Source: Liolophura sinensis (Eukaryota; Mollusca; Polyplacophora; Chitonida; Chitonidae). From it: a DNA stretch of 64,000 nt. Position 1 is the first letter of the stretch. Each line of letters begins with the position of its first letter. Made by a program: the position numbers and the translations under genes. Below are positions 13,170-25,982 of the stretch, piece after piece. The stretch lies in assembly GCF_032854445.1 (NCBI RefSeq), contig NC_088307.1, positions 28,124,547 through 28,188,546 of the forward strand, in the 5' to 3' direction. Under the pieces are notes generated by a model, which was not told where the DNA came from, made no database searches, and was given only the letters and a program-made list of their open reading frames with translations.

Positions 13170-14215
13170 ATGAGTGAACAAAATCACTTAGATTAAACCA
13201 ATGACCTTTGGCAAGTTACTGATGAACTTCTCATGTGTGATGTAGCTACACATATCCACGCCATACGAGAGACAAGTGATGTTCAACAAGTGTTACTTAT
13301 ACTTATAGACTGTGTAAATGGTCATATGATTGTCATTCAGACTGTGAAAATGGTCATATGATTGTTACTTATACTGTGTAAATGGTCATATGATTGTCAT
13401 TCAGACTGTGAAAATGGTCACATGATTGTAACTTAGACTGTGAAAATGGTCTTATGATTGTTACTTAGACTGTGTAAATGGTCACATGATTGTTACTTAT
13501 ACTGTGTAAATGGTCACATAATTGTTACTTGGACTGTGCAAATGGTCACATGATTGTTACTTATACTGTGTAAATATGATTGTTACTTATACTGTGTAAA
13601 TGGTGAGTGAGTGAGTGCTTGGGGTTTAACGTTGTTCCTGTGTAAATGGTCACATGATTGTTACTTGGACTGTGTAAATGGTCACATGATTGTTACTTAT
13701 ACTGTGTAAATGGTCATATGACTGTCATTCAGACTGTGAAATTGGTCACATGATTGTAACTTAGACTGTGTAAATGGTCATATGATTGTCATTCAGACTG
13801 TGTAAATGGTCACATGATTGTTACTTATACTGTGTAAATGGTCTTATGATTGTTACTTACACTGTGTAAATGGTCACACGGTTGTTACTTAGGCTGTGTA
13901 AATGGTCATATGATTGTCATTCAGACTGTGAAAATGGTCACATGATTGTAACTTAGACTGTGTAAATGGTCTTATGATTGTTATTTAGACTGTGAAAATG
14001 GTCACATAATTGTTACTTATACTGTGTAAATGGTCACATGATTGTAACTTAGGCTGTGTAAATGGTTATATGATTGTTACTTGGACTGTGTATATGGTCA
14101 CATGATTGTGTTAATTGCTTATTGTCACAAAGGCCCCACATATCGTGACAGTGGGGAATCGATAAATTTCTTGTCCTCTGTCGGGATTCACTGAACTTTG
14201 CTTGTTTCAGGGACT
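13170..14215 (+). mobile_element. Dispersed repeat family D with internal tandem expansion
   Basis: The left part (TGACCTTTGGCAAGTTACTGATGA split over 13200-13224, then CACATATCCACGCCA) and the right part (TGTCACAAAGGCCCCACATA near 14114) match, in the same order, a compact copy at about 21640-21845. In that copy they are only about 100 bp apart. Here they are separated by the 32-bp minisatellite at 13300-14110. The element class is unknown. Confidence 0.6.
13300..14110. repeat. 32-bp minisatellite, about 25 units
   Basis: The unit is close to TGTGTAAATGGTCACATGAT plus TGTTACTTAGAC, with CAT/TAT and TCATTCAG variants. The unit resembles the interior GACTGGGCAAATGGTCTCAC of the compact family D copy at about 21760. 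One stretch at 13602-13636 is interrupted by a SINE family B-like word, GAGTGAGTGCTTGGGGTTTA. Confidence 0.9.
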
Positions 14216-14286
14216 GAAAGATACATAAGTACATGTATCTTAATCACTTGGCCATGGTTTGCTCCAATTTAACATGTCATTCATTA

Positions 14287-14396
14287 CACACACACACACA
14301 CACACACGCACACACACACACACACATACATATATGTATATATAATCTTTTCTGGACTAAAATAAGTATATATATATATATATATTCATTTTATTA
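14287..14396. repeat. CA and TA microsatellites
   Basis: A (CA)n tract at about 14287-14326 is followed by TA-rich tracts at 14331-14342 and 14366-14385. Confidence 0.9.
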
Positions 14397-14739
14397 TATT
14401 ATATACACATATACATGTCTTATAAATGATAAATATGTCACAAATAATTTCCTGTTTTGTTTTCAGAATTAGGCACTGTCGGTACTCAAAAGAAAATCTA
14501 CATTTTTTAGTCCAGAAAAGATGTAAGAAGATGTGCTGCTCAGCAAAACTGTCAATATGGATGCATACAATGTGTCCCTCTTCAGAAAGTGTGTGATATC
14601 ATTATGGTACCCTGCACTATAAAATGATCATCCTGGTCAACTCTGTGACATGTACAGTGTACTAAAACTACTTATCTCAGCTACAGTTTTACACATGTAC
14701 ATGAACAGTACTCTGGCTGCCTCCCTCAGCCTTACTATA

Positions 14740-14945
14740 AATGGCCTAAAAGTTTGTCAGAAAAAGTGCATTTTAGAGGCAAATAAATGTCACAAAATAT
14801 TACTATGGGTGCTGAAACTTCCATCATTCCACTGGGATATGATACTAATTTCCAAGAGCCTTTCTCAGATCCATAGAGTCCCTGGATAATCGAGTAAAAT
14901 GTGCAACTTAGTCAAGGATGAAATTTTAGGTCACCATAATTCTTC
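14740..14945. mobile_element. MITE-like element
   Basis: It has AAATGGCCTAAAAGTTTGTC at the left, GTGCATTTTAGAGGCAAATA inside, and GATGAAATTTTAGGTCACCA at the right. This parallels the better preserved element at 24982-25197. Confidence 0.5.
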
Positions 14946-16118
14946 AGGGATAAGGCGACTCGACCTGAAAGGCTTAACATGTAACATTGTTTATTGTTTT
15001 ATGGCTAAGCCCGGGCAGTGTATCGTAGAATACCATATATACATGTATGAACAGCACTGATCAGATTTGAGTCAGGCTGCCCTACTTATAGGACTGAAAT
15101 AGGAGTTGGTCTTTACTGGTTACGATGCAGGTATGGTCTGCTCTACAAGTACATGTAAATGGCCAACTAGTTACTGTTTGCCCCATGAACGGACCAGTCA
15201 CAACCACAGCAAAGCATTGTAATTTGATAAGCAGCTATTTAATCATTTTGCAATACACTGCTGAGCATTTTCTCTCACTATACTGTCAAGTATTAATGTA
15301 CGTCCATGGGAAAAAAAAAATTATGTATACACATATACATGTGAATACAACACTTCATACACTGTACTACAATATGAATGTTCATACATGTACACACACT
15401 CTTGGTCTCTCTCTCACACATGTAAAGCCCTTTGGGTCAAGGAATGACAGTGGGAAATTATAGGGACAAAACAGCAGTTAGGCGTAGAAAACCGCACGCA
15501 TCACTGATTACTTTCACATAGCACTGACTGGCCTCGCCTCGATCATTCGCTGGGCTGGTTATTATACAGTGCTTTAGTAGCTAACTGTACAAGCCATTCA
15601 CAATAGCGACACTCACAAATACATGTAGACAGCTGCCACACATGAACTATATGACATAGTGCTGTAACCAAAGCCTATAAACACAACACGGGAGGGTGGG
15701 GGGATCTTAGGCTAAGCGCATATACAATACACGATCATGTATGTATGTTCAAAGATACTAGAGAGGGTACACACAGCAAAGCAAAGCAAAGCAAAACAAA
15801 ACTGACTAATAAGTAACACAGTAGGCTTGGCCTTTTTCCACATAATTGTGAAGTACGTTGTGTGTTGTTATTAGAAAGGGGATTGGGTGAGAGAGAAGGC
15901 CAGACATTTTCAGTGATACCGATGAGTCAGATCGGACAAAATCGGCGAGTTTTACAGGCAGACGTCTGCCGGAGAAACATTGATTTCTCTGCTCTCGACA
16001 CTCAGCAATGCATAGACAACGCTCACTACCGCTAAATGTTTTCACACCCAACAGCCAAATGCATCGTGGTCGGCCGACCAAAATAAAACCTAGGTATAGA
16101 AAGAACATTATAACTTAC
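14946..16118. other. Start of the ABL-type first intron, no further exon seen
   Basis: This is the part of the minus-strand intron just downstream of the first coding exon. I searched by eye for the expected next ABL segment (the conserved region before the SH3 domain) here and to the left edge of the window and did not find it. The intron therefore appears longer than 16 kb. Confidence 0.5.
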
Positions 16119-16221
16119 CAGTGTGCTCAGCAAATATATTCCCAGAGGGTACCCGAGGCTCTTTTGTCTTTTTGGACTTTCCGGAACTTGATCTGGATTC
16201 CTTGCCCTGCTGAGCCCCCAT
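16119..16221 (-). CDS. ABL1: ABL-type tyrosine kinase, first coding exon (partial gene)
   Basis: ATG at 16221-16219 opens a frame beginning MGAQQGKESRS and ending GNIFAEHT, then a G followed by a GTAAGT donor at 16118. ABL is a cytoplasmic/nuclear non-receptor tyrosine kinase with SH3, SH2 and kinase domains; only the N-terminal cap exon lies here. The MGAQQGK start and the N-x-F-x-EH ending match what I recall of the fly Abl and human ABL1 isoform 1b first exons. As in human, the exon ends in phase 1 just after the EH motif. Gly2 fits N-myristoylation, which in ABL1b docks into the kinase C-lobe to hold the enzyme off. The 34 residues between are Lys/Ser rich. The rest of the gene must lie left of the window. 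The identification depends on a short exon, so it is good but not certain. Confidence 0.78.
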
Positions 16222-16480
16222 GGTTTATTCCCCACCGAAAAGATACCCTCCTTAGCCGAGCAACGCGGGCATTACGGGGGCAGCTCATGCACAAGGCAGC
16301 GGACACGACACCCACCTTCACAAACAAAGGGGATTCGTTTACCCCTGGTCAACAGTAAACCATGAAAATGATAAGAAAAGTACACCCAATGTAGGAAATT
16401 CTCATTTGGTCGCCGCCATGTTGACGACAGCACTGATGCGAAAGTGAGGCTCCTCAACTTTGACCTTTCCAAGAACTGTC
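16222..16480 (-). promoter_or_regulatory. Probable 5' UTR and promoter zone of the ABL-type gene
   Basis: This is richer in G+C and CpG than its surroundings (for example GGCGACC, CGCGTTGC and GCCGCCATGTTG). It lies directly upstream of the minus-strand ATG at 16221. The transcription start cannot be fixed from sequence. Confidence 0.5.
16411..16423 (+). promoter_or_regulatory. YY1-type motif
   Basis: CGCCGCCATGTTG matches the well-known YY1 consensus (GCCGCCATNTTG). YY1 sites commonly sit near transcription starts. It is about 190 bp upstream of the ABL-type ATG, so it may mark the start region. Confidence 0.5.
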
Positions 16481-17734
16481 ATATGATGCGATAAACAGTA
16501 TTGAAGGCATACAGTGCCGACAGACAAAGGCGGGGCGATATGTACGGGGCTCTCAATACGTCCCTCAAATACTAAACTGAAATCACGAACAAGAAATAAG
16601 TAAAATAAAATAAAAAGCACCAGGGTATAAACACGTACACACACACACACAAAAAAAAAATGACAAAGAATAATTGGGGGTGAAAGTAAGGAAAATGACT
16701 GGCAGAAATGTATTTCACGGTTCACTCGACAGCATGTTAGGAGCGCGTATTTTCATACATGCCTGTATATACTGCATGACAACGGTGGACTATTGTATAT
16801 GAAATGAACGACTGAGGGTTAGCGGGATTGGCGGGATTTCAGCCATATCGTGTCAAAATTGACTACATAATCCAAGACATACATGTGTAAAACTTGATTT
16901 TGTTCTTCCAGATTTGATCTATAGATACGTACATTTTGTGGCTTAGACATAGGCTTGCTTCAAAGTTAGTCTTTATTATGATTACCATACATATTGCACA
17001 ATGTATGAATGTAGGCGTCAAGGTTGAAAGAAAAGAAAGGCAGAAATAACAATTCACTTAACCACAAAACGATTATCGCAGCGGATAAGCTGGCTACAAT
17101 AAAACTTTTGAATACATAGCGATCTATAAGGCCTCGTCACATTGTAATATTATATGTTCATTTACTTGACACTTTCGATAATTCGATAACAGCACATTAA
17201 ATACATAACCAAGTCAAATTGTCTACATGTTGTAATGAAGAGTTCAAACATCCATCATCAGTGCATATCGGAACAGGCACCAGTGGATGACGCTTTATCT
17301 GATCTTTGATATAACGGAATCCATCATCTTAATTACAGGTGTATATTAATTCTGTCACGCATGAATGCGCTGACAAGCAATGTGAAATCATACAGCCTAT
17401 ATACATGCACATGCCGCCCATGTAGATGTACCACTAATAAAAACAATACGTGTAAATATTCGTCCATTACTTAGAATAATGGCCAAAAAAAAAAAACAAT
17501 TCATTTACTGACATTTAAAGCTCTTTCATTTTCTAATCGTAGATCGTATTTGTAGATATAACCTGTATAAATACACTCTATATATGTATTGTCAAAAAGT
17601 GAGTTTTATTCATACAGCATGGAATCTTGTTGAAAACATTTTCTACTCGAGTTTCACTAGATAAAGTGCTTTTATATGGACAATGGATTGTGTCTTAATT
17701 TCCATTAGCCACACAAATTAGTATTGGTTTTATT
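16481..17734. other. Intergenic, no supported gene
   Basis: There is a short (CA)n/(A)n tract at about 16637-16660 and otherwise AT-rich sequence. Open frames are short and unremarkable. Confidence 0.45.
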
Positions 17735-18540
17735 CATATGGGTGTGTTCGTATAATAGATGCATTACATCCACCACGAGATGTTTCACTCATTAGAAGGT
17801 GTTCGTGTATCAAACACATTGCATCCACCAAGAGCTGTTTTACACATTAGAAGGTGTTCGTGTATTAAACACATTGCATCCAACAAGAGCTGTTTCACAC
17901 ATTATAAGGTGTTCATGTATTAAACACATTGCATTAAACACAATAATTGTTTTATTCACGTGTGCATTAAATATCAAGAGTATTTCTCATTGCTGTGCCA
18001 TTCAGGTTAACACGTGCTCTTGATTAGCTGCTTTTCGTAAAGACAACGTTTTTTTCCAAATTGCGTAAAACTTTTGAATGTCTGTTTCGGCGTCATAGAT
18101 TTAGTACACGAATACTTCAGAATAAGTCAGTCAAACATTAATGAATGTAATGAGTTTTCGCGAAAATGAATAAAATAAATGACTATGAATGGATGCAACG
18201 TGTTTAACATGCACTTAAACATTAAAATGAGAATAGACAAATGCAAAGCGATTAACAATGAAATTAGTGAAAAAAATCTTGATGGATGCAATGTATCTAT
18301 TACACAAACACTTTCGAGTGAGTGGAACACATCATGATGGTTTCACTGTGTTGAACATACAAACACCTCAAATGAGTCCAACAAATCCTGATATATATGC
18401 AATGAGTCGAATGCAAGAAACCTTCAAATGGGGAAATGAATTTTGATGGGTTCGCTGTGTTTAACTGAGAACACATTCAAATAAGCCAAACGAAATCTTG
18501 ACAGTTGCAATGTTATCAATAGACGAACACCTAAAGAATA
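17735..18540. repeat. About 56-bp repeats in two opposite orientations
   Basis: At 17735-17945 units read GGTGTTCGTGTATTAAACAC, ATTGCATCCACCAAGAGCTG and so on, about every 56 bp. From about 18180 to 18540 diverged copies appear in reverse complement (GGATGCAACGTGTTTAACAT, GATGGATGCAATGTATCTAT). The two blocks form a loose inverted pair. Confidence 0.6.
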
Positions 18541-18966
18541 TCACAGGTATTCCTCAATACAGATTGATTCAGCTGAATACGTGTTTCGATGAAAGATATA
18601 GCGTGTTCAGCGAAATTGCTTTACAAAATTTTTCAAGATGTTTTGGGCGTTACCGATCTTTTATAAAGACCAAGACAACTTATATTCAAGATTTGTTTAT
18701 TTCTTCGAAGATGATCTTATGATAAACGCATTGAATCTGTCATTATCTGCTTATTTTAAGGCACACGTATTCTTATGCCTCTTCAACGCATTGCTTGCAT
18801 CAACGAAGATTTACTTTACTTATTTGACATTTTTGTGCACTTATGCGACTTCGACTCGCCCTGCTTCAAGAAGACACACTTAGACCCACACCTAAAGACT
18901 CGTTATCATATCACTGAAAAATTGCAACGTAAAACCAAAAGCCTACTTACATACGCACATACAAAG

Positions 18967-19112
18967 GTCTGGCAGCAACCTGCGGATGGTCATGGATTTC
19001 CCCCCCGGCTCTGCCCGGTTTCCTCCCATCATAATGCTGGCCGTTGTTGTATAAGTGAAATATTCTTGAGTACGACGTAAAACACCAATTAAATAAATAA
19101 ATAAATACGTAC
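18967..19112 (+). mobile_element. SINE family A, 5'-truncated
   Basis: It carries GGTTTCCTCCCATCATAATG, GTGAAATATTCTTGAGTACG and an AATAAATAAATA tail. The tRNA-like head is absent. Confidence 0.8.
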
Positions 19113-20700
<1,588 letters not shown>

Positions 20701-20712
20701 GGTTTTCTGTTT

Positions 20713-20772
20713 TCCCCGGGAAATATTCTTAACTACGGCGTAAAACACCAATCAAATAAATACATAAATCAA
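20713..20772 (+). mobile_element. SINE family A, 3' end fragment
   Basis: It contains only GAAATATTCTTAACTACGGC, GTAAAACACCAATCAAATAA and the tail. Confidence 0.65.
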
Positions 20773-21639
20773 TACGTACGATCTTCTTTATTAGGTTGAG
20801 ATCATTTTGAGCCTTGCATATGTACTCCTAAATCGTGATTTAAACTCCTCTCTCTCCACACCCTCAAGATTCCAAAAAAAAATCCACGGTATAAGCCTAT
20901 CCGGAAACGGTGTTCCTCCACTTAAAACGAAGTGTGATAAAGTTCACTCTGTATTTGCAATATTCAGTGTTTGACATATTTACGTGTTCTATATTTGAAC
21001 ATTATTTTTTCACCTTTTGAAGAAGAAATGGAGTGTGATAATGAAGTTTAAACAGTTGAAGAACGATCGATAGATCCAATGCACGCCTTTGACCAGCTTA
21101 CACGTAAACACGACAGCGAACAAAAACGCGACTTCGTGTTCCAGCCAAGCGCAAGTTAGAATAGTTTCGAGTGCATTACTTCTACACGGGTACCTCACTC
21201 CGCATGAATCAAGAATGCGTTTCGAGATTTTTCAAAGACAAGTTTTAACCCATGGGGCACTCATGACGCGAGAAATTTGGACAGGTTTGTCTGAAAATAA
21301 TGCTTGTGAAGTCTTCCCACAATTAACTCTACCTTTCATAAAAGTTAACATCACATCTCAAATTTTGACTTTTTATGTTAAAACTGACATTATTTCACAA
21401 TTAGGGTGAAACTCATATTTTCAGACAAATGCATGAGTTGGGTGGTGCAAATGCTCTGTTTTTGGGCATCAGTGTAACAGGACTTCATTTCACTTGGGCA
21501 ATACTCCACTGTTTCCTACAGCCAATTGTGGCATAACTTTTAAACAGGAACATATATAAGTTTCTATAACGCACAAAACCCCCGGTCTTTTTTTTTCTTG
21601 TGTATATTTTTAGTCCTATTTAAAGCGAATGATTCTTCA
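20773..21639. other. Intergenic, no supported gene
   Basis: The 106-residue plus-strand frame at 21089-21409 has no recognisable domain and no splice support. Nothing structured is seen. Confidence 0.4.
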
Positions 21640-21845
21640 CACCTTGGATGAAACCAGAGACTCTAGGATAAACCACTGACCTTTGGCATGTAACTGATGA
21701 GTTTTCCGATATGTGACAAACACATATGCACATCATACTGCTGGAAAACACGATTATAGACTGGGCAAATGGTCTCACCAGTCCAGTCATAGACGTTCTG
21801 TCACAAAGGCCTCCATATATGGACAGTGGGAGCAAGGAAGGTACA
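21640..21845 (+). mobile_element. Dispersed repeat family D, compact copy
   Basis: It contains CCACTGACCTTTGGCATGTA, ACTGGGCAAATGGTCTCACC and CTGTCACAAAGGCCTCCATA in the order also found, spread apart by a minisatellite, at 13170-14215. Fragments occur near 26830-26905 (plus) and 46727-46785 (minus). Confidence 0.6.
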
Positions 21846-22009
21846 AATTTTGATTTGTTAAGGATATACACAATGCAACTGACAATGTCTTATGTCAAAA
21901 ATGGCTTTGTGGAAACCATCCAACTTACTTACAGCCTTTGTAAGCCTCTTGTCCACATGACAGAGGCAATTCCTTCCACTTCAACTTACCAATTCCACGG
22001 AAGGGATGA

Positions 22010-22052
22010 ATAAATGAATGTTTGAGGTTTAACGTCTTACCCAATCCTGTGG
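22010..22052. mobile_element. Possible SINE family B tail fragment
   Basis: GAATGTTTGAGGTTTAACGT resembles the GAGTGCTTGGGGTTTAACGT word at the tail end of the family B copies at 47935 and 53196. It is too short to be sure. Confidence 0.35.
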
Positions 22053-24980
22053 ACCTAAAGTAGCTCAAGAAACTGGACAATAGCCATGTGTTTATCTGCA
22101 GGATAAATATGTGTACTTTATCTTGTACTGTGACTGGTACATTTCCTCTTTACAGCTACCATGTACTTTATCATTGTAATATGGTATTATGTGTCGTTAT
22201 ACAAACAAACCTGACTGTCAGGTAAACATGCCTGTACATAGCATGTACTCTCACAAGTTGTTTATCACCCAGAAGTAATTAAGCAATACCCCCCCAAATA
22301 ATCCTGTGTATATAGCGCATAAAAGTTTTTGTACATCATGGTAAAGATATACCATCAAAGGTGAAATATTTCCGTCAAATACACTGCTCCATATATGAAC
22401 ATCAGGGGTGTAAATGACCTAGAAGTGTGATTACAAATGGTAAGGTAATAGGTACATAGTAAATGGGAATATTTCACATACTTAAGGCTAACAGACCACT
22501 GCTAATACATTCATGTGTACATAGTCCCATACAGAGGCCTATAAATGGACATACACATAACTACATGTATGTATGATCTATCACTACAAAACATGACCGT
22601 CTGTATAAACTATCATCATGACAATGACAGACTAGCCAGAGTATATGAAGCAACAATTCTAAAAGTCTGTCACACAAATAAATCATGGGTGGCCATGTGA
22701 GACGCCCCCCCCCCCCCCAAACACACACACAAAAAAACAACAAAAGACGACGACGACAACGATCAGCAAAGACATGCCTGAAAATCCAGTTGTCAATTCC
22801 ACTAAGCCACTCCAGAGTTCAGCCATAATTTAAAACATCTTCACAATGATTAGTTTCTGGTATTGGAAGTTGAAGTTTTCACATATTTATTCTCAATAAG
22901 TTTAAACACCATGTATGAGGTGGTCAAACAAGCTCAGAAGTAACATTTGAAATCTTGACTGAAATCACAAATGGTTTTGCAGAATTGACTCCTAATCTTC
23001 ACACATTCACTCCAACCTAAAAATTGGACATTTCTGTCAATATTCTGTGCAAGAGTAAAATGACTCCATTCTCAAATTTCTCACAAAACATGGATCCATG
23101 TACTTACACATGTAGTGCTGATTCAAAACACCCAGACAATTTACATATCATCGCTGTACTTAACAGCAGATCACTCACCGCTCTGAACATGTACAATGCT
23201 AAATTACTGAAATGCACAAAATATACTATACTGCACCAGTTTTCAAACCATAAAATATGATCACAGACTATAAAATAGGAATGTACTTAGGCCTCTTCTA
23301 AAAGAAATGAAACATCGACTCTTTCTCTGGTATTTACAGAGACAGTGTATGGTGTACAACAAAATGGAGCTAAGTGAACGCTTTCTGACCATTTCACACA
23401 GCACAAAGTACTGACTACATGTATCAATCTGGATTTGTGACAAAATAAGAAAAAAAAAAAAAAAAAAATCCCAAAATGAAGCTCATCAGCTTCCATCACA
23501 TACCTATGAACTGTTTAATTTTAATTTGTAGCTTGCAAAAGGAAACAAAGATAAAATGATTGATTTCTGAAAAGAATTGTATAGCTTAGGTCACCTGTAC
23601 ACAACACCTTGACCTCCATACCGGGGAATCTTCCTCATCATCATACGTACCCGTATGAGGCTGTACATAACTGCAGCCCTCAATGACGCAGAGGTCATCT
23701 GAATTTCATGTGGCAACATCCAGTGTTATGTCAACAAAATTTTAAATCGTTACATATGTACATGTAATTAGTTATTACTGAGAGAATAAACAAAATTATC
23801 TTTCTTACCTCCATTGAAATCAGAAATAATGTTCTTTAGCATACTTTCCATCATACTCAATGAAATGATTATTTCTAATGCCTTTATTCAGATTAGATTT
23901 AGATGTATCAAAGGAGAAATATAGTGGTAGGACCCTCTTTTACAAAAGTTTGTAAATCAATGTGTTTCCTTGGAATTTATGCTTAAACAGTTTGCACACA
24001 TAACTCTATAACACAGTAAACATCAGGAGGGAAAATTTTTTTCAGTACATTTACATCTTGACTCATGCTAAAGACAAGGAGTTATGAAGAACTGCACAGA
24101 TTATCCCAAATCCACTCACGAAAGAAATAACTTCACACCACAGAGGCCAGCTGCTGTACAGTTATCACCCAGAGACAGTGTTCGTTTTAGCCAAAAAGAC
24201 GACGAGAGTATCGCACATATTCTTGTACCAATCCAAGTAAAATCAGGTCTAAAGGCAAATACAACGTGGCCAAACCTTGCAGGGATATACATGTAATGAG
24301 TTTGTTTATTAAAAGATATTTCTAGTCACAAATAAATTGATTTTTCCCCTGTCTTGCATTGTTTTCGTTTCCTGATTTCTCCCCATCTCACATTGTTTTC
24401 ATGTCTTGACATGTAAAGCTAACACTCCTCATGTGGTAACTTTTGTGTATTTATAACCTTGATCAGTTTCAAACCAGTTTGAGATTGGGTTAAAGACAAT
24501 ACAACTTGGTATAAAGCTGTCTTCATTGTGAAGAGTAGGGCAGTAAGGAAATAAAGAAAAAAAGAAAAAAAAAAAAAAGCTATATATACAGAAACAGATA
24601 CATACAAAAATTCATAAATACAACAAAAATAATTCAAAGATGTACGTTTTCTTCCCCACCCCCCCCCCCCAAAAATAAATTGGAAAGGTATTTAACACCG
24701 AGATCAATTTGTCACAAAAATTCTTACACAAATTTACATACGGTAGAGTATAATCACATTCAGTTCAGTTGCGCTTCACTCAAATACTGCAATAGTTTTT
24801 CCTTTCGGAAATTTTCATCTTTTCTTTTCTGTTTCGTTGAAATACATGCGCATGAAACAGCTCTGAAGGTATAGCTCAAAACAAGCTGCCAAAAACAAGA
24901 AAAAATGAAGTTAGTGTAACCTAATGAATGCATCTCATCTAGATGTGTAAGAGTTATTTGCCCCTGAACGATACATATCA
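22053..24980. other. Intergenic, no supported gene
   Basis: Homopolymer runs occur at about 22705-22718 (C), 23451-23468 (A), 24566-24578 (A) and 24659-24670 (C). Open frames are short and have no recognisable protein similarity. Confidence 0.45.
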
Positions 24981-24981
24981 C

Positions 24982-25197
24982 CCTAAATGACCAAAAATTT
25001 TGTCCACAAAAGTACATTTTTAGGGGCAAATAAATGTCACAAAATACTTTTTTTTCGCGCTGAAACTTTTTCCAGTACAGTTATCATTTCATGTTCCATG
25101 CAAACCTCAAAATATTTTTTCTCAAATTTCAATTAGAACTCTCAGAATCATGAAAAATGGGCCAGCTAGTCATGGACAAAATTTCTGGTCATTTAGG
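24982..25197. mobile_element. MITE-like element with clear terminal inverted repeats
   Basis: The left end, CCTAAATGACCAAAAATTTT then GTCCA, is the inverse of the right end, TGGACAAAATTTCTGGTCAT then TTAGG, over about 24 bp with one or two mismatches. The interior has TTTTAGGGGCAAATAAATGT and no open frame. No clear target-site duplication is seen. The interior is shared with elements at 8069, 14740 and 32450, making this a small non-autonomous DNA transposon family. Confidence 0.75.
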
Positions 25198-25654
25198 CTA
25201 ATTTTTACATTCAAAAGTGCAGACTCTGAGATTCCGACAAGTTATCAGGTTGGGGTTTTTTGTGCAACATCATCTATCAAGTTGGTTTAATGTTCACAAC
25301 ACACATGTATGTGTGAATTGACAAGTTTGAGATGTCACACCAACAATCATGAAGTTCACACAAAGTTCTCCGACTTGTTAACAGGTAGCATGTTGTTCTG
25401 TGGGGTTAAACACCCTCTGTTGGCAAGAGGAGACAACTTGGCATGGAAATGTGTCTAGTTAATGAGTATGCATGTGATAAAATTCTATGAAATGGTAAAA
25501 ACATTTTTGTCATTAAATTCAGCAAGAAAGATGGTTTGGCACTAAGATGCCGAGAAAACATACACAAAAAACCCTCAAACAAACATACAAACAAGGTCAC
25601 TGGGTTGGATTTTAAGTTTCTGCAGTTATGTGGTCACATCTTCACGGGACCGCA
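25198..25654 (-). other. Probable 3' UTR and downstream flank of ZDHHC12
   Basis: No coding segment is seen. The stop codon of the minus-strand gene is at 25655-25657, so part of this stretch should be 3' UTR. I found no convincing polyadenylation signal close to the stop. Confidence 0.4.
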
Positions 25655-25982
25655 TCACACAATCCCAGAATTCTTCACTTCGGCTTTCTTGGAGTAGATG
25701 AGCTCCCAGCGTCGAATGTTGTGGGTGCAGAGGAAGTTGTAGATGTTTTTGATGATGCCTTCATCAAAAGGATTGTAGTCCTCGTCTAGGTACTTGAGGT
25801 ACGTGATTCTCTCCCTTGAGACGCTCTCCCATGTGGTGACGCCGCGTGACATGAGGTATGTATGGAAGGCCAGCAGGCCAGTCACCACAAAGCCACCTAT
25901 CAGAAGCACGATCATATCCAGGATAAACAGCATGTTGTCATGGAACCACTCTCCCCATTCGACCTGGAACGCCATGGCTTTC
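25655..25982 (-). CDS. ZDHHC12: ZDHHC12 exon 5 (C-terminal)
   Basis: The acceptor ends CTCTCAG at 25983. The exon completes the Trp codon split with exon 4, then encodes the fourth membrane segment, the TTWE motif at residues 227-230, an NPFDEG motif typical of the family's C-terminal tail, and a TGA stop at 25657-25655. Confidence 0.9.

Noticed and set aside
16032-16235. Alternative frame over the ABL exon (starting GNKPWGLS)
   Set aside because: It is a shadow of the MGAQQGK frame; only the latter fits family, initiator ATG and donor phase.
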